NCBI RefSeq assembly: GCF_014763045.1 | Contig: NZ_JACTAG010000003.1 | Location: forward strand, 269,629-333,628 | DNA: 64,000 bases | Reading direction: 5' to 3' | Origin: Sulfitobacter aestuariivivens | GTDB taxonomy: Bacteria > Pseudomonadota > Alphaproteobacteria > Rhodobacterales > Rhodobacteraceae | Shown: one piece after another, positions 56,652 through 64,000 of the stretch | Layout: the number at the start of each line of letters is the position of its first letter | How positions within the stretch are numbered: position 1 is the first letter of the stretch | The notes under the pieces: model-generated | What the model was told of the DNA's origin: nothing | The model's database searches: none | What the model saw: the letters and a program-made list of their open reading frames with translations, nothing else | Made by a program: the position numbers and the translations under genes

Positions 56652-58751
56652 TTATCCTTTTGCGCCGGTGCGGTGAGGTGTTCCGCTGATATCGATGCAT
56701 CCGTCAGGCTGGCGGATGGCCTGCATGCTGGCAGGGATAATGATGGTTGTTTCTGCCTCTGTCACGGCGGCAGGGCCCTGAGCCACCTCACCGGTTTGCA
56801 TTGCGTCACGCGAAATGGTCTGCGCCGACAGATAAGCGCCAGAGGCCGGATCAAACACGTCTCTTTGGCCATATGCTGTCGCGTTGCCGCCCGTGGTGGC
56901 GGCCGCAATCGGCGCTACGTGTTCCGGCGGGGTTGTGGCATTGACGGACCAGACGGTGATTTCAATGTCCATTCCAGCGACGGCGCGCCCGAAGAGCTTG
57001 ATGTAGTCTTCTTCGAAGCGCGCTTGAAAGATCGCGGCATCGGGATTTTTCGCCTGCCTTTCCGTCAGAGAGATGGGGATTTCCCAGCCCTGGCCGGTGT
57101 AGCGCATGTACACCTTGAACTCTGACAGGATTTCCGCCTGCGCATCGCAGGTGCGAACGAAACCCGTCGCCTCCGCTTCCAGATCTGTCAGCAGATTGGC
57201 GATACTGTTGGCGTCAAAGTCGCTGAGTTTCATGTAGACAGACCGGTTGGCTTCGAAGCTGTAAGGCGCGCGCAGGAACCCGATGGCAGAGCCGACACCG
57301 GCACCCGGCGGCACGATCAGCCGGGTTACGCCCAGTTTTTCGCACAGGCGCCCAGCATGAAGGGGGGCCGCGCCGCCAAAAGCAATCATGGTATAGTCGC
57401 TGAGGTCTTCGCCGTTTTCGACAGCGTGAACCCGTGCGGCATTGGCCATATTTTCATCGACCACTTCCGCGACGCCGAATGCGGCCTCGACCGCATCCAT
57501 GTCGAGGGTGTCGCCGATATGGGCTGATAGTGCTGTGGTCGCCTGATCGGGATGCAAGCGGATAGAGCCGCCAGCAAAATTTTCCGGATCAAGTTTGCCC
57601 AGAACCAGGTCCGCATCCGTCACGCCGGGCCTTTCGCCGCCCCGGCCGTAACAGGCGGGCCCCGGTTCCGATCCGGCGCTTTCTGGGCCGACGCGGATTT
57701 GGCGCATGTTGTCCACATGCGCGAGTGATCCCCCGCCAGCGCCGATTTCGACCATATCGATGACGGGAATGGAGATCGGCATGCCCGATCCCTTCTTGAA
57801 ACGGTAGGTGCGCGCGACCTCAAAGACGCGGGCGGTTTTGGGGCTTTGGTCCTTGATCAGACAGATCTTGGCGGTCGTGCCGCCCATGTCAAAGCTGAGC
57901 GCCTTGTCGATGCCGTAGCGTGCCGCGATATGGGCGGCAAAGACCGCACCCCCGGCTGGCCCGGATTCAACCAGCCGCACCGGAAAGTCTGCGGCATTTT
58001 GCAGCGATATGATGCCGCCCCCGGAATGCATTAGAAATATGCGACATGTGACACCTTCGGCCTTGAGACGGTTCTCAAGGCGGCCGAGGTAGGACGCCAT
58101 CAGCGGCTTGATATAGGCATTGGCCACGACCGTGTTGAAGCGTTCGTATTCGCGCATCTGTGGGCTGACCTCGGAAGAGATGGACACCGCAGCCTCTGGC
58201 AGGCGCTCTGCCAGCACATCGCGCACCATCTCTTCGTGGGCGGGGTTCAGGTAGGAATGGATGAGGCCAACAGCCACGCTTTCAAACCCCGCAGCGGTGA
58301 TCTGATCGACCACGGCTTCGATATCCGCACGTTCAAGCGGGATCATGACCTCGCCCTTGGCATTCACGCGTCCCGGCACGGTAAAGCGCATCTGTCGCGG
58401 TAGCAGGGGGTCGGGCAATTGCAGGTTCAGGTCGTATTGTTCAAAGCGGCTTTCGGTGCGCATTTCGATGACGTCGCGAAACCCCTCTGTGGTGATCAGT
58501 GCGGTTTTCGCGCCGCGACGTTCGATCAACGCATTGGTGGCCAATGTCGTGCCGTGGATAATCTGGCCAATGTCACCAGGGGTTGCGCCCGCTTTGGCGC
58601 AGACCTGATGCAACCCATCGATGATCGCGTCTTCTGGTGCGGTGTAGGTCGTCAGCACCTTGGTTGAAAAGCTTTGCCCGGCGCGTTCGAGCACGACGTC
58701 GGTAAAGGTTCCGCCGATGTCGACACCCAGACGTACTGGTGATGATGCCAT
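56652..58751 (-). CDS. hyuA: Hydantoinase/oxoprolinase A-type subunit
   Basis: 699 aa with the actin-like ATPase fold. The N-terminal phosphate-binding loop is RLGVDIGGTFTDVVLE; IIHGTTLATNALIERRG, ALSFDMGGTTAKICLI and MIAFGGAAPLHAGRLCEKLG are family hallmarks. It phosphorylates the cyclic amide for ring opening by the HyuB partner. It is transcribed after a LysR gene on the same strand, with a 108-base gap that includes an AT-rich dyad, pointing to LysR control of hyuAB. Confidence 0.93.
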   Translation of the reverse strand: MASSPVRLGVDIGGTFTDVVLERAGQSFSTKVLTTYTAPEDAIIDGLHQVCAKAGATPGDIGQIIHGTTLATNALIERRGAKTALITTEGFRDVIEMRTESRFEQYDLNLQLPDPLLPRQMRFTVPGRVNAKGEVMIPLERADIEAVVDQITAAGFESVAVGLIHSYLNPAHEEMVRDVLAERLPEAAVSISSEVSPQMREYERFNTVVANAYIKPLMASYLGRLENRLKAEGVTCRIFLMHSGGGIISLQNAADFPVRLVESGPAGGAVFAAHIAARYGIDKALSFDMGGTTAKICLIKDQSPKTARVFEVARTYRFKKGSGMPISIPVIDMVEIGAGGGSLAHVDNMRQIRVGPESAGSEPGPACYGRGGERPGVTDADLVLGKLDPENFAGGSIRLHPDQATTALSAHIGDTLDMDAVEAAFGVAEVVDENMANAARVHAVENGEDLSDYTMIAFGGAAPLHAGRLCEKLGVTRLIVPPGAGVGSAIGFLRAPYSFEANRSVYMKLSDFDANSIANLLTDLEAEATGFVRTCDAQAEILSEFKVYMRYTGQGWEIPISLTERQAKNPDAAIFQARFEEDYIKLFGRAVAGMDIEITVWSVNATTPPEHVAPIAAATTGGNATAYGQRDVFDPASGAYLSAQTISRDAMQTGEVAQGPAAVTEAETTIIIPASMQAIRQPDGCIDISGTPHRTGAKG

Positions 58752-58767
58752 GTCTTAACGCTCTCCA

Positions 58768-58851
58768 TATCGTGCCAACCCCGGGACTGGGGCGAAGGTG
58801 TCGGGGCACGATAGCGCCTTCGGGTGGCAGAGAGAAATTGATATAATTTCT
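58768..58851. promoter_or_regulatory. Candidate LysR-regulated promoter region of hyuA
   Basis: Two dyads in the LysR-hyuA gap. The AT-rich AGAAATT-GATAT-AATTTCT (58833-58851) fits the ATT-N-AAT / T-N11-A form of LysR boxes and lies 82 bases before the hyuA start. Closer to the gene, TATCGTGCC (58768-58776) and GGCACGATA (58805-58813) form perfect 9-base arms across 28 bases, which could be a leader hairpin or a second protein site. Confidence 0.5.
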
Positions 58852-58859
58852 TGGGGTGA

Positions 58860-59774
58860 TCAGTTTTGTTGATCGTCAAAACGTGCTGCTGCTTGTGCGG
58901 CAAGGGCGCTGGCCTTGGCGACGAAGCGCGCGGAGCGGTCGGGATCGAAACGTGAATAGGTTTCCAGCGCGCTGGGCGTCCAGTCGCAGGAAAGTTCAAC
59001 AAGGGTGCCAGCAGCGACGGCGTCCTGCACCAGAGGTTTCGGCAAGAGGGCTACCCCCATGCCATCCATGGCCATTGGCAAACAGGATGCCAAGCTGCTG
59101 GAGTTAACGATCTGACCCTTGTCGAACCCGCCCGCATCCGCAAATGCCTCAAGTTCCTGAACGGCCTGCGTGTGCCGGGCATGGGTCAGGATCGATTGGT
59201 CAAAGACTGTTGCCATCCGGGGCGATCGTCCGATTGTTTCAGCCGTCTTGGGGATCGCCAACCAGGCATAGGGCGCCGTGCCAATGGGTGTGCAGGCTGC
59301 AGATTGATCTGGCTTGGCGCCCGATTGCAGGACCAGATCGAGGGCACCGACGGCCATTTGCCGGTCGATCTCGTGGGCGAGGTCGACCTGCAGCGCGACC
59401 TTCACGGACGGATACACAGCGCGGAACCGGCGCAGGAAATCATGGAGCCATGTGCAGGCGACCAATTCGGTGACCCCAAGGCGCAGTCGGTCTTCCATCA
59501 GATCCCGTCGATCCGCCACTTCAAGAAACGCCTCACCTGACCGGATCACGGCGCGTGCTGCCGTGACGAGCTCAGCGCCCGTCGCCGTCAGCCGAACCGA
59601 CCCTGCATCGCGGTGCATGAGAACAACGTCCAGCACTGTCTCCAGCGAGGCGATACGTGCCGAGACGTTGGGTTGAGTCGTCCCAAGGGCGAGGGCTGCC
59701 TTGCGAAACGTGCCTTGGTCGACAACCTGAACAAGCGCTTCGAGTTGTTTGAGTGTGATGCGGCTTTTTATCAT
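58860..59774 (-). CDS. LysR-family transcriptional regulator
   Basis: 304 aa. N-terminal winged helix (LKQLEALVQVVDQGTFRKAA, LGTTQPNVSARIASLE) and a two-lobed inducer-binding domain (about 90-300) starting RLRLGVTELVACTWLHDFLR. Same strand as hyuA-hyuB and directly upstream, so it is probably their activator, with inducer being a cyclic amide or its product. A perfect 14-base palindrome lies 24-37 bases upstream of its start, fitting autoregulation. Confidence 0.9.
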   Translation of the reverse strand: MIKSRITLKQLEALVQVVDQGTFRKAALALGTTQPNVSARIASLETVLDVVLMHRDAGSVRLTATGAELVTAARAVIRSGEAFLEVADRRDLMEDRLRLGVTELVACTWLHDFLRRFRAVYPSVKVALQVDLAHEIDRQMAVGALDLVLQSGAKPDQSAACTPIGTAPYAWLAIPKTAETIGRSPRMATVFDQSILTHARHTQAVQELEAFADAGGFDKGQIVNSSSLASCLPMAMDGMGVALLPKPLVQDAVAAGTLVELSCDWTPSALETYSRFDPDRSARFVAKASALAAQAAARFDDQQN

Positions 59775-59797
59775 CTGACACTTATAGGATCACCAAT

Positions 59798-59811
59798 CTT
59801 GATCGATCAAG
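59798..59811. promoter_or_regulatory. Perfect palindrome upstream of the LysR gene
   Basis: CTTGATCGATCAAG, fully symmetric over 14 bases, located 24 bases before the LysR start and 230 bases before the divergent CAP-domain gene. Likely operator for LysR autoregulation, though short palindromes can occur by chance. Confidence 0.45.
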
Positions 59812-60040
59812 GGCGGCGCAGGGGCGGCACGCGCGCTTGCAGGTTTTGTTCTGGTCTGCCGATTTCCTGCGCCAAGGCCGAGACCCGTCCTGCGCAGGTA
59901 CAAAAAATTCACATAAAATGCGCGGCATTCAGGGGCTGAATTTCGACATAATTGGTCCGCCAAAGGTCATATTACACACCTACTTTCGCCAGATATTAAG
60001 GGTCTTCTCGGCACAGTAAGAAATCCGTGCCGGAGGCAGT

Positions 60041-62191
60041 ATGTCGATCTCAGAAGAAGAGCAGTTGATGATCGAGCTCGTTAATCGAGCCCGATTGGAC
60101 CCACTGGGTGAAGCCCAGCGTCTGGGGTTCTCTGAGCAGGAGATTGCACAAATGGGACTGCCCTCGGGATCAGCTGCGGCGCTCGCGGGTATTTCGCAGT
60201 TGCAGGCCGCTGCCGAAGCGCACAGTGGGTGGATGCTGCAGACGGACACATTCAGCCATGAAGGTGCCGGAGGATCTCGGGCAGGCGACCGGATCGCAGA
60301 CGCGGGATATGTCTTTGCCGGTGGATACGCGTGGGGCGAGAATATTGGCTACCGTGCGTCCAGCGGCACCATTGACGCAACAAGTGCGACCTACAATCTG
60401 CACCGCGGGCTGTTCGACAGCACGGGTCACCGGAACAACATGCTTAACGACAATTTTGCAGAGATTGGGCTTGGCCTTCAGGCAGGGGACTACCTTGGCT
60501 ATTCGACCGTGATGGTCACGCAGAATTTTGCAACCACTGCCAGCCGCACGTTCCTGACTGGCGTTGCGTATAATGATGGCGACAACGACGACTTCTATTC
60601 CGTCGGCGAAGGTGTTGGCGGGATACGTTTTGCCATCGGCGCGCAATTTGCGACCACCGCAAGTGCGGGCGGCTATGCGATGGAATTCAATGGGATGGGT
60701 TGGCAAAACGTGTCAATTACGGGTGCGGGCGTGTCCATGCTTGTTCAGGTTCGTTTCGGCGGCGAGAACGTGAAGCTGGATCTTGTCGATTTCAATACCG
60801 TACAGTCCTCGGGCAGTTTAGCGCTGCATTCAGGCGTGGCAAACGGCGTTTTGCTGGGACTTGATGGTCTTAATCTTGCAGGCAATCACACTGACAACGT
60901 CCTAACCGGCAACGGTGGGGCCAATACAATCTGGGGCCTCGCGGGCAACGACGTGCTGATCGGTGAGGCTGGAAACGACACCCTTATCGGTGGCTTTGGC
61001 AACGATACTGTGCGCGGCGGTCAAGGTTCGGATACGGCTGTGCTTGCAGGCCAGTCAAGCAACGCACAGGTCACGCAGACAGCTGTTGGCATTGCGATCA
61101 CGCTTGGCGGCCAGACGGATGTTTTTGCCGGTGTTGAAACCTTTCAGTTCTCCGATGCGGCATACAGCTTTGCCGACCTCGTCAATGGTGCACACCTTGA
61201 CGGAAGTGGTCCAACTGCCGCACCCGCGCCGACATCAATCCAATTGTCCGGAACCAACAGCAACGAGATGCTGCGCGGGGCGTCGGGTTCGGATTTGATT
61301 GTCGGGGGCGACGGATTTGACACAATCTATGCCGGGAGCGGCGCCGATACATTGATGGGGCAGAACCACGCCGATGAAATCCACGGCGGTGCCGGCAATG
61401 ATCTGGCGCTTGGCGGCGAAGGCTTTGACGCGCTTTATGGTGACGCGGGCGAAGATACCTTGCATGGCGAAAACGCGGCGGATCGGCTTTACGGCGGCGA
61501 TGATGACGATGTGCTCTATGGCGGTGGAAACGTCGGGATGACCTTTGACGGTCTCTGGGGAGAGGCTGGCAATGATCAGCTCTTTGGCAACGCAGGCTTT
61601 GACTTTCTGGACGGCGGTGCGGGCAATGACCTGCTGGACGGCGGCACCCAGGCCGACAATCTTTTCGGTGGCACCGGCAACGATACACTGCGCGGCGGGG
61701 ACGGCAATGACCGCCTGTTTGGTGGCACAGGCAATGATTTTGCGCGCGGCGGCGCGGGCACTGATGCGCTTTTTGGATGCGAGGGTAACGACAGTCTGAA
61801 CGGCGAGGGTGGCGCGGACCGCCTGTTTGGTGGTGTCGGGAACGATGTTCTGGATGGCAGCGAAGGGCAGGATCGGCTGGACGGCGGCGCAGGTTTCGAC
61901 CGTCTGATCGGCGGCGCTGGCAATGACATTATCAGGGGCGGTTTTAACGCCGATACCTTCGCGTTTCAGGATGGTCACGGCGATGACGTGATCACCGATT
62001 TTGAAGAACTCAATCAGTATGAGACCGTCGATCTTTCCGGCGTCAGCGCGATCGTCAATCTCTACGATCTTTTCCACAACCACCTCAGCCAGGTCGGTGG
62101 CAACGTGGTGATCGACACTGGCGCGGGCAACTCGATTACTCTGTTCGACGTCGCGATTGGCGATTTGGATCGCACCGATTTCGAATTCTAG
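60041..62191 (+). CDS. CAP/SCP-domain protein with RTX calcium-binding repeats
   Basis: 716 aa; GGAGG lies five bases before the ATG. Residues 5-165 form a CAP (PR-1/YkwD-type) domain: AAEAHSGWMLQTDTFSHEG, AWGENIGYRAS and STGHRNNMLNDNFAEIGLG supply the conserved His/Glu cavity. About 170-280 is a beta-rich linker. From about 287 to 640 come glycine-rich GGxGxDxxx nonapeptides that bind calcium after export, and the C-terminus (ADTFAFQDGHGDDVITDFEE) is serralysin-like. There is no signal peptide, so export by a type I (HlyBD-TolC-like) system is expected; none is encoded here. Function of secreted bacterial CAP proteins is poorly known. Confidence 0.9.
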   Translation: MSISEEEQLMIELVNRARLDPLGEAQRLGFSEQEIAQMGLPSGSAAALAGISQLQAAAEAHSGWMLQTDTFSHEGAGGSRAGDRIADAGYVFAGGYAWGENIGYRASSGTIDATSATYNLHRGLFDSTGHRNNMLNDNFAEIGLGLQAGDYLGYSTVMVTQNFATTASRTFLTGVAYNDGDNDDFYSVGEGVGGIRFAIGAQFATTASAGGYAMEFNGMGWQNVSITGAGVSMLVQVRFGGENVKLDLVDFNTVQSSGSLALHSGVANGVLLGLDGLNLAGNHTDNVLTGNGGANTIWGLAGNDVLIGEAGNDTLIGGFGNDTVRGGQGSDTAVLAGQSSNAQVTQTAVGIAITLGGQTDVFAGVETFQFSDAAYSFADLVNGAHLDGSGPTAAPAPTSIQLSGTNSNEMLRGASGSDLIVGGDGFDTIYAGSGADTLMGQNHADEIHGGAGNDLALGGEGFDALYGDAGEDTLHGENAADRLYGGDDDDVLYGGGNVGMTFDGLWGEAGNDQLFGNAGFDFLDGGAGNDLLDGGTQADNLFGGTGNDTLRGGDGNDRLFGGTGNDFARGGAGTDALFGCEGNDSLNGEGGADRLFGGVGNDVLDGSEGQDRLDGGAGFDRLIGGAGNDIIRGGFNADTFAFQDGHGDDVITDFEELNQYETVDLSGVSAIVNLYDLFHNHLSQVGGNVVIDTGAGNSITLFDVAIGDLDRTDFEF
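60900..61960 (+). repeat. RTX nonapeptide repeat block
   Basis: Coding repeats of about 27 bases, GGxGxDxxx in protein. A short block lies at about 60900-61030, then a spacer, then a long block at about 61260-61960 (for example GGAGNDLLDGGTQADNLFGG). The DNA repeats are diverged by codon choice, so recent slippage is unlikely. Confidence 0.88.
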
Positions 62192-62742
62192 ACACAGGTA
62201 GTCAGCGCACAGTTGACGGCCCGTGCAAGCCCTCAGAATTGCCTTTTCAAACGTAGAATTCTCGGGTGTGAACGTCTGGTTTTGGCGGCCAAAACTGGCA
62301 CGCAATTCGCCCATACTTTCTGAGCAGGTTTTCCCGGGTGATGGTGTCGACAGATCTTTTTCGTTGCCCCTGCAAGAGCTTACAAAATCATCGAACGCTG
62401 AGCTTGGAATGACACCTCATGCAATCCGGCGGATTCAACCACAGATTGGTTAAGTGATTCTTAATCAATTGCGGCGATTCGATGGACTCAGCCCAAAAGC
62501 CTGAAAAGTCGATTAGTGCCAAATCGTAATCAATGCACCATATCTTGCTCTTATGTCTCCAATCCAATCTCAATTATGGCAGAATTGTGGCGCACTTTGA
62601 GTAATTTAGGCAAAATTGCAGCATTTCCTTGGTGAAGTTGGAATCCCCCTTTAGTTTGAGTTCTCGTGCAGCGACTGCGTGTCGTTGAGCGGATTTTTGC
62701 TGAGATCTTTTGAGTCTCGGAGCGTGATTAGAGGTGTGTATT
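62192..62742 (+). other. 551-base intergenic region before the surface-protein gene
   Basis: No convincing gene: a 76-codon frame at 62223-62453 has no ribosome site and no recognisable content. Base composition is AT-richer than the flanking genes, especially 62440-62650. It holds a CtrA-like TTAA-N7-TTAA site (62450) and an AGAGG ribosome site at 62730 for the next gene. A long untranslated leader or small RNA is possible but not demonstrable. Confidence 0.5.
62450..62464. promoter_or_regulatory. CtrA-like half-site pair
   Basis: TTAAGTGATTCTTAA has the exact TTAA-N7-TTAA spacing of the alphaproteobacterial cell-cycle regulator CtrA, which in Rhodobacterales controls motility, surface and gene-transfer functions. 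It is 279 bases upstream of the surface-protein start. The trailing C of the fuller consensus is absent, and in AT-rich DNA a chance match is possible. Confidence 0.35.
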
Positions 62743-64000
62743 ATGCGGCTTGCGAATTTTGATTATGGCAGCTCGAAAACCAACCCTTCAGCATGGGCGA
62801 TCGCCCATGCGCTGAGCGAGATGATGATGGCTCAGAGGCTGAGGGATCTGGCGGCACTTTCTCTTCTCACCTTGTCGACGCTGTTCTTCCTGTTGCTCGC
62901 CGCCGGACCGGTTCATTCGCAAGCCACGAATTACCCGCTGCCAAGCTGCAGTAATGACGCCGATCTGACATTGTCACTTGTGGACGCCGTGGTGACAGAC
63001 GGATGTCTGACCAATGACAATACCGATACATACACGGTACGGTTCGATTACGAATTCAACAACAATGGCGCCTCTCAGCGCTACGATGTCCGGTTTGGAC
63101 TTGCGACACCGACCACCGTGCTGACATCGAGCTGCGCCGATACCGGTACAGTTCTGGACGGTCAGGCGGATTGTGACGATCTTAACCCCGGCGTTCCGAT
63201 CCCTGGGTCTACCTCTTTTACGTTTACCTGTGATGTACCTGTCGGCAGCGTTTCCTTGCTTGTTGGGTACGCGCCCAACGGCAACACATTTTTCGATGAC
63301 GATGATCAAATTACGGACGCGTCAAAGGAAAAGTGCCGGATCGAAAGCGGTACGGTAGAAGTTCCGTTCCCAGTTCCGGCCATTGACGTCATCAAAACCG
63401 CAGCGGCAATTGATACGGTCGGTGACGGCACGATCAACGCTGCCGGTGAAGTGATCACCTACCAATACACTGTGACGAACGCGACGACAGATGGCACCGT
63501 GCCGCTGTCAAATATTGTGCTGACCGATGACAACGCAAGCCCGGGCAACAACCTCGACGACTTCAATCCGACCCTGGTGAGTGGTGACACAAACACCAAC
63601 AATATACTGGAGCAAGGGGAAACCTGGATCTTTGAGCAGGATGTCGTCGTGACTCAAACCCAGATTGATGCGGGTGATCCGATCTTCAATACAGTAGTCG
63701 CGCAGGGCACTACTTCTGGTGGGGCGACTGTTAATGATACTGATACGGAAACTGTTGCTGTCACGTCCAGCCCCAGCTTCACGATTGCCAAGACGGTTGA
63801 TATCGACGCGATCTCTGCGACGGATACGATCCCGCAGCTTCTGACCTATACGGTCACCGTCACGAACACGGGCAACACGTCGCTGACGAACCCTGACTTT
63901 GACGATGTTCTGACGCAGACGGGCAATACCGTTGCGCTGACGTCTGGCCCGACACTGAGCGGGGACGGCGGCACGGCAGGTGTGCTGGATGTGGACGAGG
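62743..64000 (+). CDS. Large DUF11-type repeat surface protein, 3' end outside window
   Basis: The frame is open from ATG 62743 (AGAGG eight bases upstream) to the window end: 419 codons without a stop. A long N-terminal region with MMMAQRLRD precedes a hydrophobic helix (LSLLTLSTLFFLLLAAG) and AVHSQA-like cleavage (PVHSQA). The first mature domain has three cysteine-containing strands. From about residue 213 come DUF11-like immunoglobulin-fold repeats: IDVIKTAAAIDTVGDGTINA, then FTIAKTVDIDAISATDTIPQ at about 346, each with TVTNAT/TVTVTNTGN. Such proteins are exported adhesins or S-layer-like stalks; total length and C-terminal anchor cannot be seen. Confidence 0.85.
   Translation, partial: MRLANFDYGSSKTNPSAWAIAHALSEMMMAQRLRDLAALSLLTLSTLFFLLLAAGPVHSQATNYPLPSCSNDADLTLSLVDAVVTDGCLTNDNTDTYTVRFDYEFNNNGASQRYDVRFGLATPTTVLTSSCADTGTVLDGQADCDDLNPGVPIPGSTSFTFTCDVPVGSVSLLVGYAPNGNTFFDDDDQITDASKEKCRIESGTVEVPFPVPAIDVIKTAAAIDTVGDGTINAAGEVITYQYTVTNATTDGTVPLSNIVLTDDNASPGNNLDDFNPTLVSGDTNTNNILEQGETWIFEQDVVVTQTQIDAGDPIFNTVVAQGTTSGGATVNDTDTETVAVTSSPSFTIAKTVDIDAISATDTIPQLLTYTVTVTNTGNTSLTNPDFDDVLTQTGNTVALTSGPTLSGDGGTAGVLDVDE

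Noticed and set aside
60900..61960. Periodic repeats that could suggest a CRISPR array
   Set aside because: They are in-frame RTX nonapeptide codons with diverged DNA and no uniform repeat-spacer structure.
62223..62453. Possible small gene of 76 codons
   Set aside because: No ribosome-binding site, AT-rich intergenic composition and no recognisable sequence.

Overview
The window looks like chromosomal DNA of a marine Rhodobacteraceae (Roseobacter-group alphaproteobacterium). This is inferred from high GC with AT-rich promoters, the compact glgP-B-C-A-X-malQ-pgm operon, a hut cluster using HutF, a rhizobial/roseobacterial-type glycerol ABC transporter, a probable TmpAB phosphonate-oxidation pair, and many ABC-fed catabolic operons. 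I see no rRNA, tRNA, IS element, prophage or CRISPR array.

Layout. 1-2039: the end of a deoxy-sugar acid pathway (two SDR dehydrogenases and a fumarylacetoacetase-family hydrolase). 2164-8876: histidine degradation, with hutC convergent to hutU-hutH-hutI, and hutF divergent from hutI across a HutC-type operator. 8888-21920: a seven-gene glycogen operon on the minus strand with a LacI-type palindrome upstream. 22172-33254: an 11-gene minus-strand carbohydrate operon (binding protein, two permeases, small membrane protein, VOC protein, two ATPases, DhaK-DhaL kinase, LacI regulator, sugar isomerase, Gfo/Idh dehydrogenase), headed by two tandem LacI-like operators. 33541-38012: MOSC protein, IclR regulator, UPF0261 protein and aldehyde dehydrogenase. 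38084-43936: an unusual group of a heme peroxidase lacking both heme-ester residues, an orphan 190-aa protein, a cyclase/SARP/TPR regulator on the other strand and a YcaO enzyme. 44019-45748: tmpA-tmpB. 45925-52060: a glycerol-type ABC transporter (glpV-S-T-P-Q-U) with an asymmetric ATPase pair. 52141-53665: a BlaI/M56 pair. 53759-59774: an aminotransferase, then a LysR-hyuA-hyuB hydantoinase/oxoprolinase operon. 60041-64000: a CAP-domain RTX protein and the start of a DUF11-type surface protein that runs off the window.

How it works together. The region is mostly scavenging and carbon storage: histidine to N-formylglutamate, deoxy-sugar acids to lactate and pyruvate, an unidentified sugar or polyol through ABC import, oxidation/isomerisation and a DHA-kinase-like enzyme, glycerol import, and trimethylaminoethylphosphonate to glycine betaine plus phosphate, with glycogen as store. 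Both ABC operons carry a related hairpin repeat just after the binding-protein gene. The least explained parts are the YcaO/peroxidase/cyclase group and several palindromic or tandem-repeat control elements. All functions are read from sequence motifs and remembered family features; nothing was searched.
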